From Pseudomaricurvus albidus (GTDB taxonomy: Bacteria > Pseudomonadota > Gammaproteobacteria > Pseudomonadales > Cellvibrionaceae), in assembly GCF_018863235.1 (NCBI RefSeq), contig NZ_JAHKRS010000007.1, positions 62,001 to 126,000 of the forward strand: a DNA stretch of 64,000 nucleotides, written 5' to 3'. Under the pieces are notes generated by a model that saw only the letters and a program-made list of their open reading frames with translations, was not told the DNA's origin and ran no database searches. Below are positions 14,912 through 22,787 of this stretch, piece by piece. How positions within the stretch are numbered: the stretch's first letter is position 1; each line of letters starts with the position of its first letter. A program made the translations under genes and the position numbers.

Positions 14912-15637
14912 TCAACACATTCCGCCGTTGACCGAGATCACCTGGCGGGTGATGTAGCCAGCGTCTTCAGACATCAAAAAGCTGATGGTTGCAGCCACTT
15001 CCTCGGGTTTGCCCATGCGGCGTGCCGGGATCATCTTCATGGCTTCTTCTACGGGAACTTCGTCTACCATGTCGGTCTCAATCAGGCCTGGGGCGACACA
15101 GTTGACGGTAATAGCGCGTTTGGCGAGTTCCAGGGCCAGTGCTTTACAGGCACCGATCAAGCCGGCTTTTGATGCGCTGTAATTCACCTGGCCGCGGTTG
15201 CCCATCACTCCGGAGACTGAAGACAGCACCACAATGCGTCCGGGCTTGCGGCGGCGTACCATGGGCATGGTCAGTGGGTTCAGAACATTAAAAAAACCAT
15301 CAAGATTGGTGTGCACTACCAGATCCCAGTCTTCTCCGCTCATGGCCGGGAAGGCGTTGTCACGGGCAATGCCGGCGTTGCAGACGACACCGTAGTAGGC
15401 GCCGTGCTCTTCTACGTCGTTGAGCAGCACCTTGGCGGCTGTGTCACGGTCGGCAATATCAAACTGCAGAACACGGGCGTGGCGCCCGAGGGCTTCAATC
15501 TCTTGCTTGGTCTGTTGGGCTTGTTCCAGGCCGCTGCGACAATGCAGAACGATGTCGTACCCATCCCGGGCAAGCCGCAGGGCAGCCGCTTTACCAATGC
15601 CGCGACTGGAGCCTGTGACAAAGATTGTTTTGTCCAT
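14912..15637 (-). CDS. APE cluster 3-oxoacyl-ACP reductase (FabG-like, ApeQ-like)
   Basis: A 241-residue short-chain dehydrogenase of the FabG type. It contains the cofactor loop TGSSRGIGKAAALRL at residues 8-22, the NAG structural motif in VVCNAGIARDNAF, and the catalytic Ser and Tyr-x-x-x-Lys in VVLSSVSGVMGNRGQVNYSA / SKAG. It reduces the 3-oxo group after each condensation using NADPH, giving the hydroxyacyl-ACP that the dehydratases turn into a double bond. It has a 2-bp gap from the dehydratase gene and 16 bp to the following ketosynthase. Length is normal for FabG. Confidence 0.92.
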   Translation of the reverse strand: MDKTIFVTGSSRGIGKAAALRLARDGYDIVLHCRSGLEQAQQTKQEIEALGRHARVLQFDIADRDTAAKVLLNDVEEHGAYYGVVCNAGIARDNAFPAMSGEDWDLVVHTNLDGFFNVLNPLTMPMVRRRKPGRIVVLSSVSGVMGNRGQVNYSASKAGLIGACKALALELAKRAITVNCVAPGLIETDMVDEVPVEEAMKMIPARRMGKPEEVAATISFLMSEDAGYITRQVISVNGGMC

Positions 15638-15639
15638 AA

Positions 15640-16134
15640 TTAACCTTCAGATATTTCGTTTTTCAAAAATTCCGCCGCGTCGTCCGGTTGGAACACGTTG
15701 AGGTTCGCTTCGGCGACGATCATGTTAGCGGAATCCGTTTCAGAGGTAATCCGGCAGATAAACACACCGAGTCCGTTTTCCCCCTGCAGTTCGCGGGCGA
15801 CATGGATGGTCAGGGTCGAGCCAATGGGAAAATAAGGCGCATCGCAGGTGTATTTACGTGAGCCGACCAGAAAGCCGATGCGGATGTCTTCGCCGGCCAG
15901 CCTGGCCTGCACTCCGGCAAAGGCAGCAATAGCCTGAGCCATATATTCGATGCCTACCCAGGCGGGAACCCCTTGTTCGGTGGCAAATAAACTGTCCGGG
16001 CGAATGCCTACCGTGGCTGTCAGGGAGTTTTCATCGCTGCTGAGGGTGTCATCCAGCAAGGACATGGTACCTGAATGGGGCACCAGGTCGGCTATGTCAT
16101 AGGGCGGTTTGTCTGTTTTGGCCGCAATGCTCAC
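15640..16134 (-). CDS. APE cluster hotdog-fold 3-hydroxyacyl-ACP dehydratase (ApeP-like)
   Basis: A 164-residue single hotdog-domain protein of the FabZ/FabA superfamily. The catalytic His is in IADLVPHSGTMSLLDDTLSS (about residue 21). The acidic partner is in GVPAWVGIEYMAQAIAAFAG (about residues 64-83). It would remove water from 3-hydroxyacyl-ACP to create each new double bond of the polyene. Its ATG overlaps the stop of the upstream ketosynthase by 4 bp (ATGA), a sign of translational coupling. A second hotdog domain is fused to the AMP ligase at 26072, so the cluster holds two, as in E. coli where both are needed. Confidence 0.87.
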   Translation of the reverse strand: MSIAAKTDKPPYDIADLVPHSGTMSLLDDTLSSDENSLTATVGIRPDSLFATEQGVPAWVGIEYMAQAIAAFAGVQARLAGEDIRIGFLVGSRKYTCDAPYFPIGSTLTIHVARELQGENGLGVFICRITSETDSANMIVAEANLNVFQPDDAAEFLKNEISEG

Positions 16135-17312
16135 AGGGCGCGCTCCAGTACCAGTGAAATATTGTTGCCGCCAAAGGCAAATGAATTGCTCATGGCTGCG
16201 GTGATTTTGTGTTTCAGGGGCTGATCCACCAGCCAGATGTCACTCAGTTCATTGTCGGTCTCGCCATCCCAGGCTTGCAGTGGAATGCGGTGCTCAGGGT
16301 CGGTCAGTGTCAGCCAGCAAAATGCGGCTTCAATGGCGCCCGCAGCTCCAAGAGTGTGGCCAGTGTGGGACTTGGTTGAGCTGCAGGGCGTTTCAATTCC
16401 GAGTACCCGTGCTACAGCCCGGCTTTCCATTTTATCGTTTTGCGGTGTCGCGGTGCCATGGAGATTCAGGTAACCAATGTCCGAGGCTGTCAGATTTGCA
16501 TTGGTCAAAGCGGTTGCCATGACCCGCTCTGCCCCCAGGCCGTCCGGATGAGGCGCCGAGATATGATGGGCGTCGGAGCCTTCCCCCACGCCACTCAGAC
16601 ACACCGGCCCTTTGTCCCGACTGACGATAAACAGGGCGGCGCCTTCGCCAATATTGATGCCGTTGCGATTGCGGCTGAAGGGGTTGCAGGGTTGTTCACT
16701 GACGGATTCCAGGGCGGAAAACCCATTCACCGTCAGCTTGCCGAGGGAATCCACACCGCCGGCTATGACCAGATCACAAACCCCCATGCGCAGCAAACGG
16801 CGGGCGCTGGCGAGTGCCTTGGCCCCGGAGGAACAGGCGGTGGAGACCACGTAAGCCGGGCCCAGTACGTCCAGCCAGCGGGCCAGGGTTGTGGCGGGAT
16901 TTTCCATTTCCTGTTGTTGGTAATCGAAAGTGTCCGGCATGGACTGGTGTTTCAGATGATCGCTGATGGCAGCTTCGCCTTCGGCAATACCACTGGTGCT
17001 GGTGCCCAGAACAATACCGATACGCAGCGGGTCGATATTCTCTTTGGCCTGTTCGATGGCGGGCTGAATTTGCTCAAGTGCGGCGGCCATCAACTGATTG
17101 GTTCGGGTTTGTTCTGTGACGGGAAAGGAACTCAAATCCGGCAGTGGATCATTAACCGCGCCAACAGGCAGTGCCCGACCCGGGGTAAATTGATCGGTGG
17201 TGGTCAGGCAGCGCTCGCCGTTATTAAACAGCTTGTGCCGAATGGTCTCAGGATTATTGCCCATGGCACAAATCAGGCCAAGGTGATTGAGGTAAACGGG
17301 TGGCTGGTTCAT
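16131..17312 (-). CDS. APE cluster beta-ketoacyl-ACP synthase (ApeO-like)
   Basis: A 393-residue condensing enzyme with active-site Cys in YVVSTACSSGAKALASARRL (about residues 156-175), His in HGTATPQND, and KSHTGHTLGAAG. By position, next to the DUF3261 lipoprotein and followed by dehydratase and ketoreductase, it matches ApeO. In characterised systems ApeO pairs with the cysteine-less ApeC-like partner (here at 29766) and carries out the main chain extension. Its start lies 1 bp after the lipoprotein stop. The N-terminus (MNQPPVYLNHLGLICAMGNN) is shorter than that of the distal ketosynthase. Confidence 0.9.
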   Translation of the reverse strand: MNQPPVYLNHLGLICAMGNNPETIRHKLFNNGERCLTTTDQFTPGRALPVGAVNDPLPDLSSFPVTEQTRTNQLMAAALEQIQPAIEQAKENIDPLRIGIVLGTSTSGIAEGEAAISDHLKHQSMPDTFDYQQQEMENPATTLARWLDVLGPAYVVSTACSSGAKALASARRLLRMGVCDLVIAGGVDSLGKLTVNGFSALESVSEQPCNPFSRNRNGINIGEGAALFIVSRDKGPVCLSGVGEGSDAHHISAPHPDGLGAERVMATALTNANLTASDIGYLNLHGTATPQNDKMESRAVARVLGIETPCSSTKSHTGHTLGAAGAIEAAFCWLTLTDPEHRIPLQAWDGETDNELSDIWLVDQPLKHKITAAMSNSFAFGGNNISLVLERAL

Positions 17313-17313
17313 G

Positions 17314-17937
17314 TCAGGGGCTCTCTGCGTATTCGAGCTTTTCTCGCGTCAGCGTCTGGATTTCCAGTTGATAATGCATCAGGTGATTTGTAATGGAGAT
17401 GAATTCTAATGCGGTATCGGTCTGGTTTCCATGCGAGATGGCAATGGTCATTGCGGGGCGTTGTCTGAAGTACAGGATTCGGTCTCCCGCATCCTCCAGC
17501 TGCCAGTCACTGCCTGCCAGCACTTGCTGAATGGTACTGACTGGCCAGTAGGCCATCTGTATCTGGTTGAGAATGTCTCTCCCCGAGACTGCTTCCGGTA
17601 ACAGTGGGGAGGTGAATTCCGATAGCTCCATCCCGTCGTAGCCCAGAGTCAGCAGCGTCTGGCCCATGGGCGTTAATCCCGCAAGATTCAGTCGCTCGGG
17701 AGTCACTGACCAGGCGGCCAGCAGGGTTTGTGTGTGTGTGTCACTGCCTGCCGGGGCTGACAACGGACGAAGTGTGACGCTCTGGGTAACTTGCCATTGC
17801 TCCCCCAGACTGGCTGGCGACAGCAGCGGCAAATCCGGTAGCCGATGGTGTGGTGTCCAGCTGCTGCATGCTGCCAAAAGCAGCGACAGCAATGCGATAT
17901 TCAGACGGGTGGTTAAGCGCATCATGCGAGTTGGCAA
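17314..17937 (-). CDS. APE cluster DUF3261 lipoprotein
   Basis: A 207-residue lipoprotein. After a basic start (MPTRMMRLTTRLN) the hydrophobic stretch IALLSLLLAAC ends in a lipobox with Cys about residue 23. The mature domain (LAAWSVTPERLNLAGLTPMG, TPERL...GYDGMEL, IQMAYWPVSTIQQVLAGSDW) is the DUF3261 pattern found next to MMPL exporters in aryl polyene clusters. It probably works with the LolA-like protein and the MMPL pump to move the lipid-linked pigment to the outer membrane. That role is inferred from context. The gene overlaps the end of the flavoprotein gene by 16 bp. Confidence 0.82.
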   Translation of the reverse strand: MPTRMMRLTTRLNIALLSLLLAACSSWTPHHRLPDLPLLSPASLGEQWQVTQSVTLRPLSAPAGSDTHTQTLLAAWSVTPERLNLAGLTPMGQTLLTLGYDGMELSEFTSPLLPEAVSGRDILNQIQMAYWPVSTIQQVLAGSDWQLEDAGDRILYFRQRPAMTIAISHGNQTDTALEFISITNHLMHYQLEIQTLTREKLEYAESP

Positions 17938-19211
17938 AGTTCGGCCAGCACGTTGATGCGGTGCTCGCTGTCTTTTACATAAGGGTTGTTGGTGTCCCAG
18001 GCGTATCCGGCCAGAATGGAGCTGATCATGGCTCTTACCTCGCTGGACTGTTTGGGGGCGAAGATGATGTCCTGGAAACGACCGTCGTACCAGGCTTCAA
18101 CAAACGCCCGGAAAGTGTCTACCCCGGCGCGCAGCGGCGTCGCGTATTCTGCTTCCCAGTCAACTTCTTCGCCTTGCAGTTGTCTGTCCAGAGCGCTCGC
18201 CGCCAGGCTGGCAGATTTCATGGCAATGGTCACGCCGGAGGAAAATACCGGGTCGAGGAACTCGCCGGCATTGCCCAGCAGGGCGAATCCCGGCCCCCAG
18301 AGTTGGGACACATTGCTGGCATAACCGCTGATTTCCCGGGCGGGCGTGTCAAAGTTGGCATTGGACAGCAGTTTTTTGAGCGTGGGTTCGCTGTCGAGAA
18401 TCTGGGCCAGACGCTCGTCAAGATCATCGCTGAATTGATCAAAGAAATCACTGCGAGCAACCACACCAAATGAACAGCGACCGTGGGCAAACGGGATCAG
18501 CCAAAACCAAACATCCTTGTGTTGATGGTGAACCGTAATCAGGATTTTTTCACGATCAAAATCACCTTCCGGGATATTGTCTTCGACGTGAGTAAACAGA
18601 GACGTCCGTGCAGGAAAATCACTGGGGCGATCCAGTTCCAGCAAGCGCGGCAACACCCGGCCGAAACCGCTGGCATCGAGAACAAAGCGGGTTTTGATGG
18701 TGTAGTTGTTTTGATTTTCATCTGCAACGGTCAGTGTCGAATCGCTGCCATCAAATTCAATATTGACCAGAGTGTGTCCCCAGGTGATTTCTACGCCCTG
18801 ACGTTCCGCCTCGCGGGCAAGCACATTGTCAAAGGGAGCCCGTTGGACCTGATAGGTGGTTCCTCGTCCCTCTGAGAATTTTTGTCGGAAGTCAAAAGCT
18901 GATTGGCTGTCCCCCCGTACAAATGCGGCGCCGTTTTTGTACTGGAAGTGGTGTTCCTGGACGTGCTGCTCTACCGCATCCAGCATGTTGGCCTCGGCTA
19001 GGAATTCCATGCATTGCGGCAGCAGGCTTTCACCGATCGAGAAACGCGGAAAATGTTGACGTTCCAGTATGCGAACCCGGTAGCCTTTGGCATTCAGCAA
19101 GGTAGCAACGACTGCCCCTGCAGGGCCAGCTCCGATAATCACGATGTCTTCCGTCGCTGTCGAGTTGTTCACGGTATTGTCCGCAGTGTTGTCAGTTAGG
19201 ATATCTTCCAT
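17922..19211 (-). CDS. FAD-dependent oxidoreductase with flavin-dependent halogenase motifs
   Basis: A 429-residue flavoprotein. The FAD loop IVIIGAGPAGAVVATLLNAK is at residues 23-42 and GESLLP is at 60-65, as in phenol/pyrrole-type flavin halogenases. Lys92 lies in HHFQYKNGAAF, aligned by eye with the catalytic Lys of halogenases. The halogenase fingerprint WxWxIP is at 235-240 (WFWLIP). Halogenases use FADH2, O2 and chloride or bromide to make a Lys-bound hypohalous species. The reductase that supplies FADH2 is not seen here. Related proteins without halogenase activity exist, so halogenation is inferred. It sits within the operon between the exporter and lipoprotein genes, so it should modify the pigment or its aryl starter. 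Confidence 0.8.
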   Translation of the reverse strand: MEDILTDNTADNTVNNSTATEDIVIIGAGPAGAVVATLLNAKGYRVRILERQHFPRFSIGESLLPQCMEFLAEANMLDAVEQHVQEHHFQYKNGAAFVRGDSQSAFDFRQKFSEGRGTTYQVQRAPFDNVLAREAERQGVEITWGHTLVNIEFDGSDSTLTVADENQNNYTIKTRFVLDASGFGRVLPRLLELDRPSDFPARTSLFTHVEDNIPEGDFDREKILITVHHQHKDVWFWLIPFAHGRCSFGVVARSDFFDQFSDDLDERLAQILDSEPTLKKLLSNANFDTPAREISGYASNVSQLWGPGFALLGNAGEFLDPVFSSGVTIAMKSASLAASALDRQLQGEEVDWEAEYATPLRAGVDTFRAFVEAWYDGRFQDIIFAPKQSSEVRAMISSILAGYAWDTNNPYVKDSEHRINVLAELCQLA

Positions 19212-19255
19212 AATTTCAATCTCAGTTCATAAACCATTTTTTGTTTTCAGCTTGT

Positions 19256-21685
19256 TCATTGAGAACTTTGCGATGAAAGCGGTTGTAAATTCCGTCCGGT
19301 AAAAACCGGAGCCAGTAACCAGACGCTGATGATGCCAATTAATACCGTCTGACCAAAAAAGTGCAGCACAGGAGTAGCGCTTAACGTCAGCAAACCGAAC
19401 GCCAGTAGAGTCGTCATGGATGAAAGTGTTACCGCCAGCCAGGTGTGCGGACTGTTGTTGCTGTCAAACATAAAGATGCTGGCGTCCAGTCCAATGCCCA
19501 AAACCAGTAATAAAGCCAGTGAGTGGAAAATGGTTATGGGGGTGTTCAACCCATGCAGGGTGGCCAGGGTGATCAAACTGGCCAGTGCCGGTGCCGCGAT
19601 CAGTCGCCATGTATGTCGGCGATAACGTACTGCCAGCATCAGTGCCACCAGTCCGTAGGCCAGTAACAGCCACTGTCCCAATTGCAATCGATAGTCCCTG
19701 AGCATATTGGAAATGCTGTGAACACGGTCTGAAAACTCTGCCTGTCGATGGTTGTCCGCCAGTGATTGCAAATGTGAAAGGCTGTTTGCCCCAGAGATGC
19801 CTGTCAGACTAATAATGGAATAGTAGGTGCCGTGATGTTCACCCAGCCACAAATGCCGAGCCAGATCGCTGGTGGCGCTCTGCTGCCAGCTCTGTAGCGA
19901 AAGACGTTCGGTCGTGGATTGGGCAAATTTGTCACGGGCCTGATCGGCGACGGGGTCGAGTTGCCCTTGCTGAGCCCAGGTATGGATCAGACCGGTATCA
20001 GAAAAAACCTGATTGGCGTAAAGGCGGCGATTTTCTTCTTGGCGCTGATTGGAAGGAACAAATTGTGACGTGGCCTGATAGTTGCGAATGTGTCCCTGTT
20101 GAATGGCTGCATCCAGCAAAGGTTTAAACGCTTCTTCAGCCTGTAGCAGTGCCTGTTCAGTGTCTGCGTGAATAATAAAATACTGGCCGGGGTTAGGCGC
20201 TGACAACAGCTGTTGAACAGCCGCGTCTTCCTTCAATAACCCTGGCGGGGAGGTTTGCAATAAGTGCAGATTGTCATTGCCGCGAATGTTGCTCACCGTG
20301 ACCAGTAACAGCGCGATGGCAAAGCCCAGGATCAACAGATTGCGACGTGAATTTATTGTCGGCCAGTGTTCACGTCCACGACTTAATTGTTGCAGCAACC
20401 AGGGCTGAAAACCTTTTCGCACAGTTTGCTCGCGGACTGGGTTGTTTTTTGACGTGGACGACAGGAGTGGCAGCCAGCAAACGACGGTCATCCAGGCCCC
20501 AATCAACCCCAATACCGAAAAGATCGCCATTTGTCGCAGGCCGGGGAAGGGGGCGGCTGCTTGTGCGGCGTATGCCATTACACTGGACAGCAATCCCAAA
20601 GCCAGCCCGGGAAAGATCCGTCGAAGAGGCGATGGCGAACTGTCAGGATTGGTACTGCGCTTATGAGCAGAATCTTCTCTGGCGCATAGATAGTGCAGTG
20701 AGTAATCAATGGCTACGCCTATCAGGCTGGCGCCGAAGGCCAGGGTGATAAGGTGCAGGCGATGAAAAATCAACAGGCTCAGGCTCAGGGCGATCAGGCA
20801 ACCAACCAGCAGGGGTAAAAACGCCAAAAGAACGTAAGTCGATTTCCGGAAGCAGGCAAAGAGCAGCAGCAAGATACCGATGGCCGAGCCGACTCCGATG
20901 GTCGAGATTTCCTGCTTAGCCTGTTTGGCACCGTGAGCGGCGTGAATGATCAGGCCGGACATTAACATCCGGGATCCATCCGGCAGTTGCTGTTTGGCCG
21001 ATTGAAGGGTGTCCATGACTTTTGTTTGATAAGCCATGTCGTAAGCATCGCCAAGCAGGTTGGCTGTGATCAAGCGGTAATAAGATTGATCCTTTTGCAG
21101 GGTGAGCCAATTGTTTTGCAAGTCAAAACCGGAACGTGGTAGCACCGATTGTTGCCACTGCATAAAAAGTTGCATGGGGTCATCGGTCAGCGTGGGAGCA
21201 ATCGCCGCTGCCAGTGGGCTGAACAGTTTGCTGAGGCTGTCAGTGACCAGGCGCTCATCATGTTGTTCCAGTCTCTGGATACTGTCATCAGTGAGCAACT
21301 GATAGCGCCAGGGGTAAAAAAATTGTTGCCACTCCCCATCCACTGAATCCTGAATTTCACCGGTGACGGACGCGAATTGCCCGCTGTCTGACAAATGTTG
21401 GTAAACACGGCGAGCGGCTCCAAGGCTTTCAGAGCGGCTTGGTGCTGCGACCAGAAAAACCAGCCGGTCATCGGCTGTAGCCATAAACCGTTCCTGAGCC
21501 AGTTGTTCACCTTCACTGTGTTGAGTGTCTGGCAGCAGCGCCATGATGCTGGTATCAAAACTTCGATTCTTGCGAAGCTCGGTTACAGCGAGTATCGCGC
21601 ACAGCAGAACCACTGCGGTCCAGGCGATAAAGCGCCAGGTCTCCGCAGGTTTTCTTTGGTTGTGCCGGACGATATTCATAAGCAT
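19256..21685 (-). CDS. APE cluster MMPL/RND-family exporter
   Basis: An 809-residue inner-membrane transporter of the MMPL/RND type. It has one N-terminal helix, a large periplasmic domain (about residues 50-250), a block of helices (IGVGSAIGILLLLFACFRKS to VIDYSLHYLCAREDS), a second periplasmic domain and a final helix block (LALLLVLGIGLDASIFMFDS to IGIISVWLLAPVF). The Asp-containing GIGLDASIF segment and its partner GVAIDYSLHYL are typical proton-relay helices. By position it is ApeM-like and would extract the glycosylated or acylated polyene lipid from the inner membrane. It lies 48 bp after the LolA-like gene. Confidence 0.9.
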   Translation of the reverse strand: MLMNIVRHNQRKPAETWRFIAWTAVVLLCAILAVTELRKNRSFDTSIMALLPDTQHSEGEQLAQERFMATADDRLVFLVAAPSRSESLGAARRVYQHLSDSGQFASVTGEIQDSVDGEWQQFFYPWRYQLLTDDSIQRLEQHDERLVTDSLSKLFSPLAAAIAPTLTDDPMQLFMQWQQSVLPRSGFDLQNNWLTLQKDQSYYRLITANLLGDAYDMAYQTKVMDTLQSAKQQLPDGSRMLMSGLIIHAAHGAKQAKQEISTIGVGSAIGILLLLFACFRKSTYVLLAFLPLLVGCLIALSLSLLIFHRLHLITLAFGASLIGVAIDYSLHYLCAREDSAHKRSTNPDSSPSPLRRIFPGLALGLLSSVMAYAAQAAAPFPGLRQMAIFSVLGLIGAWMTVVCWLPLLSSTSKNNPVREQTVRKGFQPWLLQQLSRGREHWPTINSRRNLLILGFAIALLLVTVSNIRGNDNLHLLQTSPPGLLKEDAAVQQLLSAPNPGQYFIIHADTEQALLQAEEAFKPLLDAAIQQGHIRNYQATSQFVPSNQRQEENRRLYANQVFSDTGLIHTWAQQGQLDPVADQARDKFAQSTTERLSLQSWQQSATSDLARHLWLGEHHGTYYSIISLTGISGANSLSHLQSLADNHRQAEFSDRVHSISNMLRDYRLQLGQWLLLAYGLVALMLAVRYRRHTWRLIAAPALASLITLATLHGLNTPITIFHSLALLLVLGIGLDASIFMFDSNNSPHTWLAVTLSSMTTLLAFGLLTLSATPVLHFFGQTVLIGIISVWLLAPVFTGRNLQPLSSQSSQ

Positions 21686-21733
21686 GTTGTCTGTTATTGG
21701 CCTGGGTGTCGATCGCTAACCGTTTATTTGAGG

Positions 21734-22327
21734 TCAGGGAGTTTCAGATGCTGAAAAGAATTCAATTTCTGTTCGGTCGCCACTGTGTTCATACAGCGTG
21801 ATTCGTTGCAGTTGGCGATCGCCGGTGAGTTCAATGCGTTCCATCACTGATGCCAGGGTTGCCTGGTTTGGGACAAGTTGCAGCTGCCATTGTTGCGCGT
21901 TGTTATCCGGTTTCACCGTGATGCTGAAAAAGTCTTTCAGGGTTTGCCAGTCATTGGTAAATATTGCCGCCATGATTTTGCCGATAACGGCAACGCCGGG
22001 CTGATCGGACTGGGCCAGCCAGACCTGTTGGCCATCCTGTTCCTGTGAGATGCCTTCGGGGCTGAACGTCAGGCGGCTGTGCAGGGGTTTGATGGTTTCC
22101 CACATAAGACCGGAATTTGGTCCAAAGGAAAAGTTGCCGCTGGAACGCAGAGGGTTCGGCAAAATACTGAGATATTTTAGCTGTACAAACTCTCCGTGAA
22201 GCTGTTCGCTGATGTCGATGCGATCGGTAATGTCGTCCAGTGTGACAGTGGATGCGTTTGCCAAGCTGGTTAACAGACTTGCGATCAGCAACAGCAGATA
22301 AGCGAGTGCTGTGGGCGTCCGTGGCAT
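21734..22327 (-). CDS. LolA-like periplasmic lipid/lipoprotein carrier (APE cluster)
   Basis: A 197-residue periplasmic protein with signal peptide (TALAYLLLLIASLLTSLANA) followed by the LolA fold (GEFVQLKYLSILPNPLRSSG NFSF pattern, GLMWETIKPLHSRLTFSPEG). The half-barrel of this fold binds acyl chains, so it is a plausible shuttle for the polyene lipid between the MMPL pump and the outer-membrane side. It is ApeL-like by position and is not the housekeeping lolA. Its ATG shares one base with the stop of the thioesterase gene (TAATG), so the two are translationally coupled. Confidence 0.87.
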   Translation of the reverse strand: MPRTPTALAYLLLLIASLLTSLANASTVTLDDITDRIDISEQLHGEFVQLKYLSILPNPLRSSGNFSFGPNSGLMWETIKPLHSRLTFSPEGISQEQDGQQVWLAQSDQPGVAVIGKIMAAIFTNDWQTLKDFFSITVKPDNNAQQWQLQLVPNQATLASVMERIELTGDRQLQRITLYEHSGDRTEIEFFSASETP

Positions 22328-22734
22328 TATGGTGTAACTCCCAGCTTTTCGAACAGAATCGCAGGGGATTCCATGCGCATTTCACGGGTTTCAATGTCGA
22401 CCGCTACGTGAACCGTATGACCTCGGGTCAGGCGTTTGCCGGAGGTTTTGTCACGAATCTCATAATCAATTTTCAAACGGTTTTCCCATTCGCTGATTTT
22501 CGCTCTGGCAATGACCGTTTGACCAAAGACCGTGGGTTGGGGGTAGCGAATCCGCAGATCGATAACAGGCCAGGCGTAGCCTGATTCCTTCATCTGCAGA
22601 TAGTTATAATCGATGCTGTCCAGAACGGCGCAGCGAGCCAGCTCGAAATATTTGGCGTAGTGGCCGTGCCAGGCCACTTCCATCATATCGACATCGTGGA
22701 ACGGAATGGTAATTTCAACTTCAGCTTCATGCAT
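22327..22734 (-). CDS. Acyl-CoA/acyl-ACP thioesterase, 4HBT hotdog family (APE cluster)
   Basis: A hotdog-fold thioesterase of about 135 residues when started at the ATG at 22734, which has AAGGTG upstream. A TTG at 22785 would add 17 residues with no domain match. The 4HBT signature is HDVDMMEVAWHGHYAKYFEL, with the catalytic Asp replacing Glu/Asp at the usual place, followed by SGYAWPVIDLRIRYPQPTVF. It is ApeK-like and probably removes stalled or wrong acyl groups from the carrier proteins, or releases an intermediate. It starts 54 bp after the ammonia-lyase stop. Confidence 0.86.
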   Translation of the reverse strand: MHEAEVEITIPFHDVDMMEVAWHGHYAKYFELARCAVLDSIDYNYLQMKESGYAWPVIDLRIRYPQPTVFGQTVIARAKISEWENRLKIDYEIRDKTSGKRLTRGHTVHVAVDIETREMRMESPAILFEKLGVTP

Positions 22735-22787
22735 AACAACATTCACCTTTTTAGGACTTGCCTGTATCGCTCCGGAGAGTTGCAAGC

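Noticed and set aside
16440-17393. Plus-strand 317-codon frame opposite the ApeO-like ketosynthase
   Set aside because: Shadow of the ketosynthase gene, low-complexity Gly/Gln/His composition and no start context.
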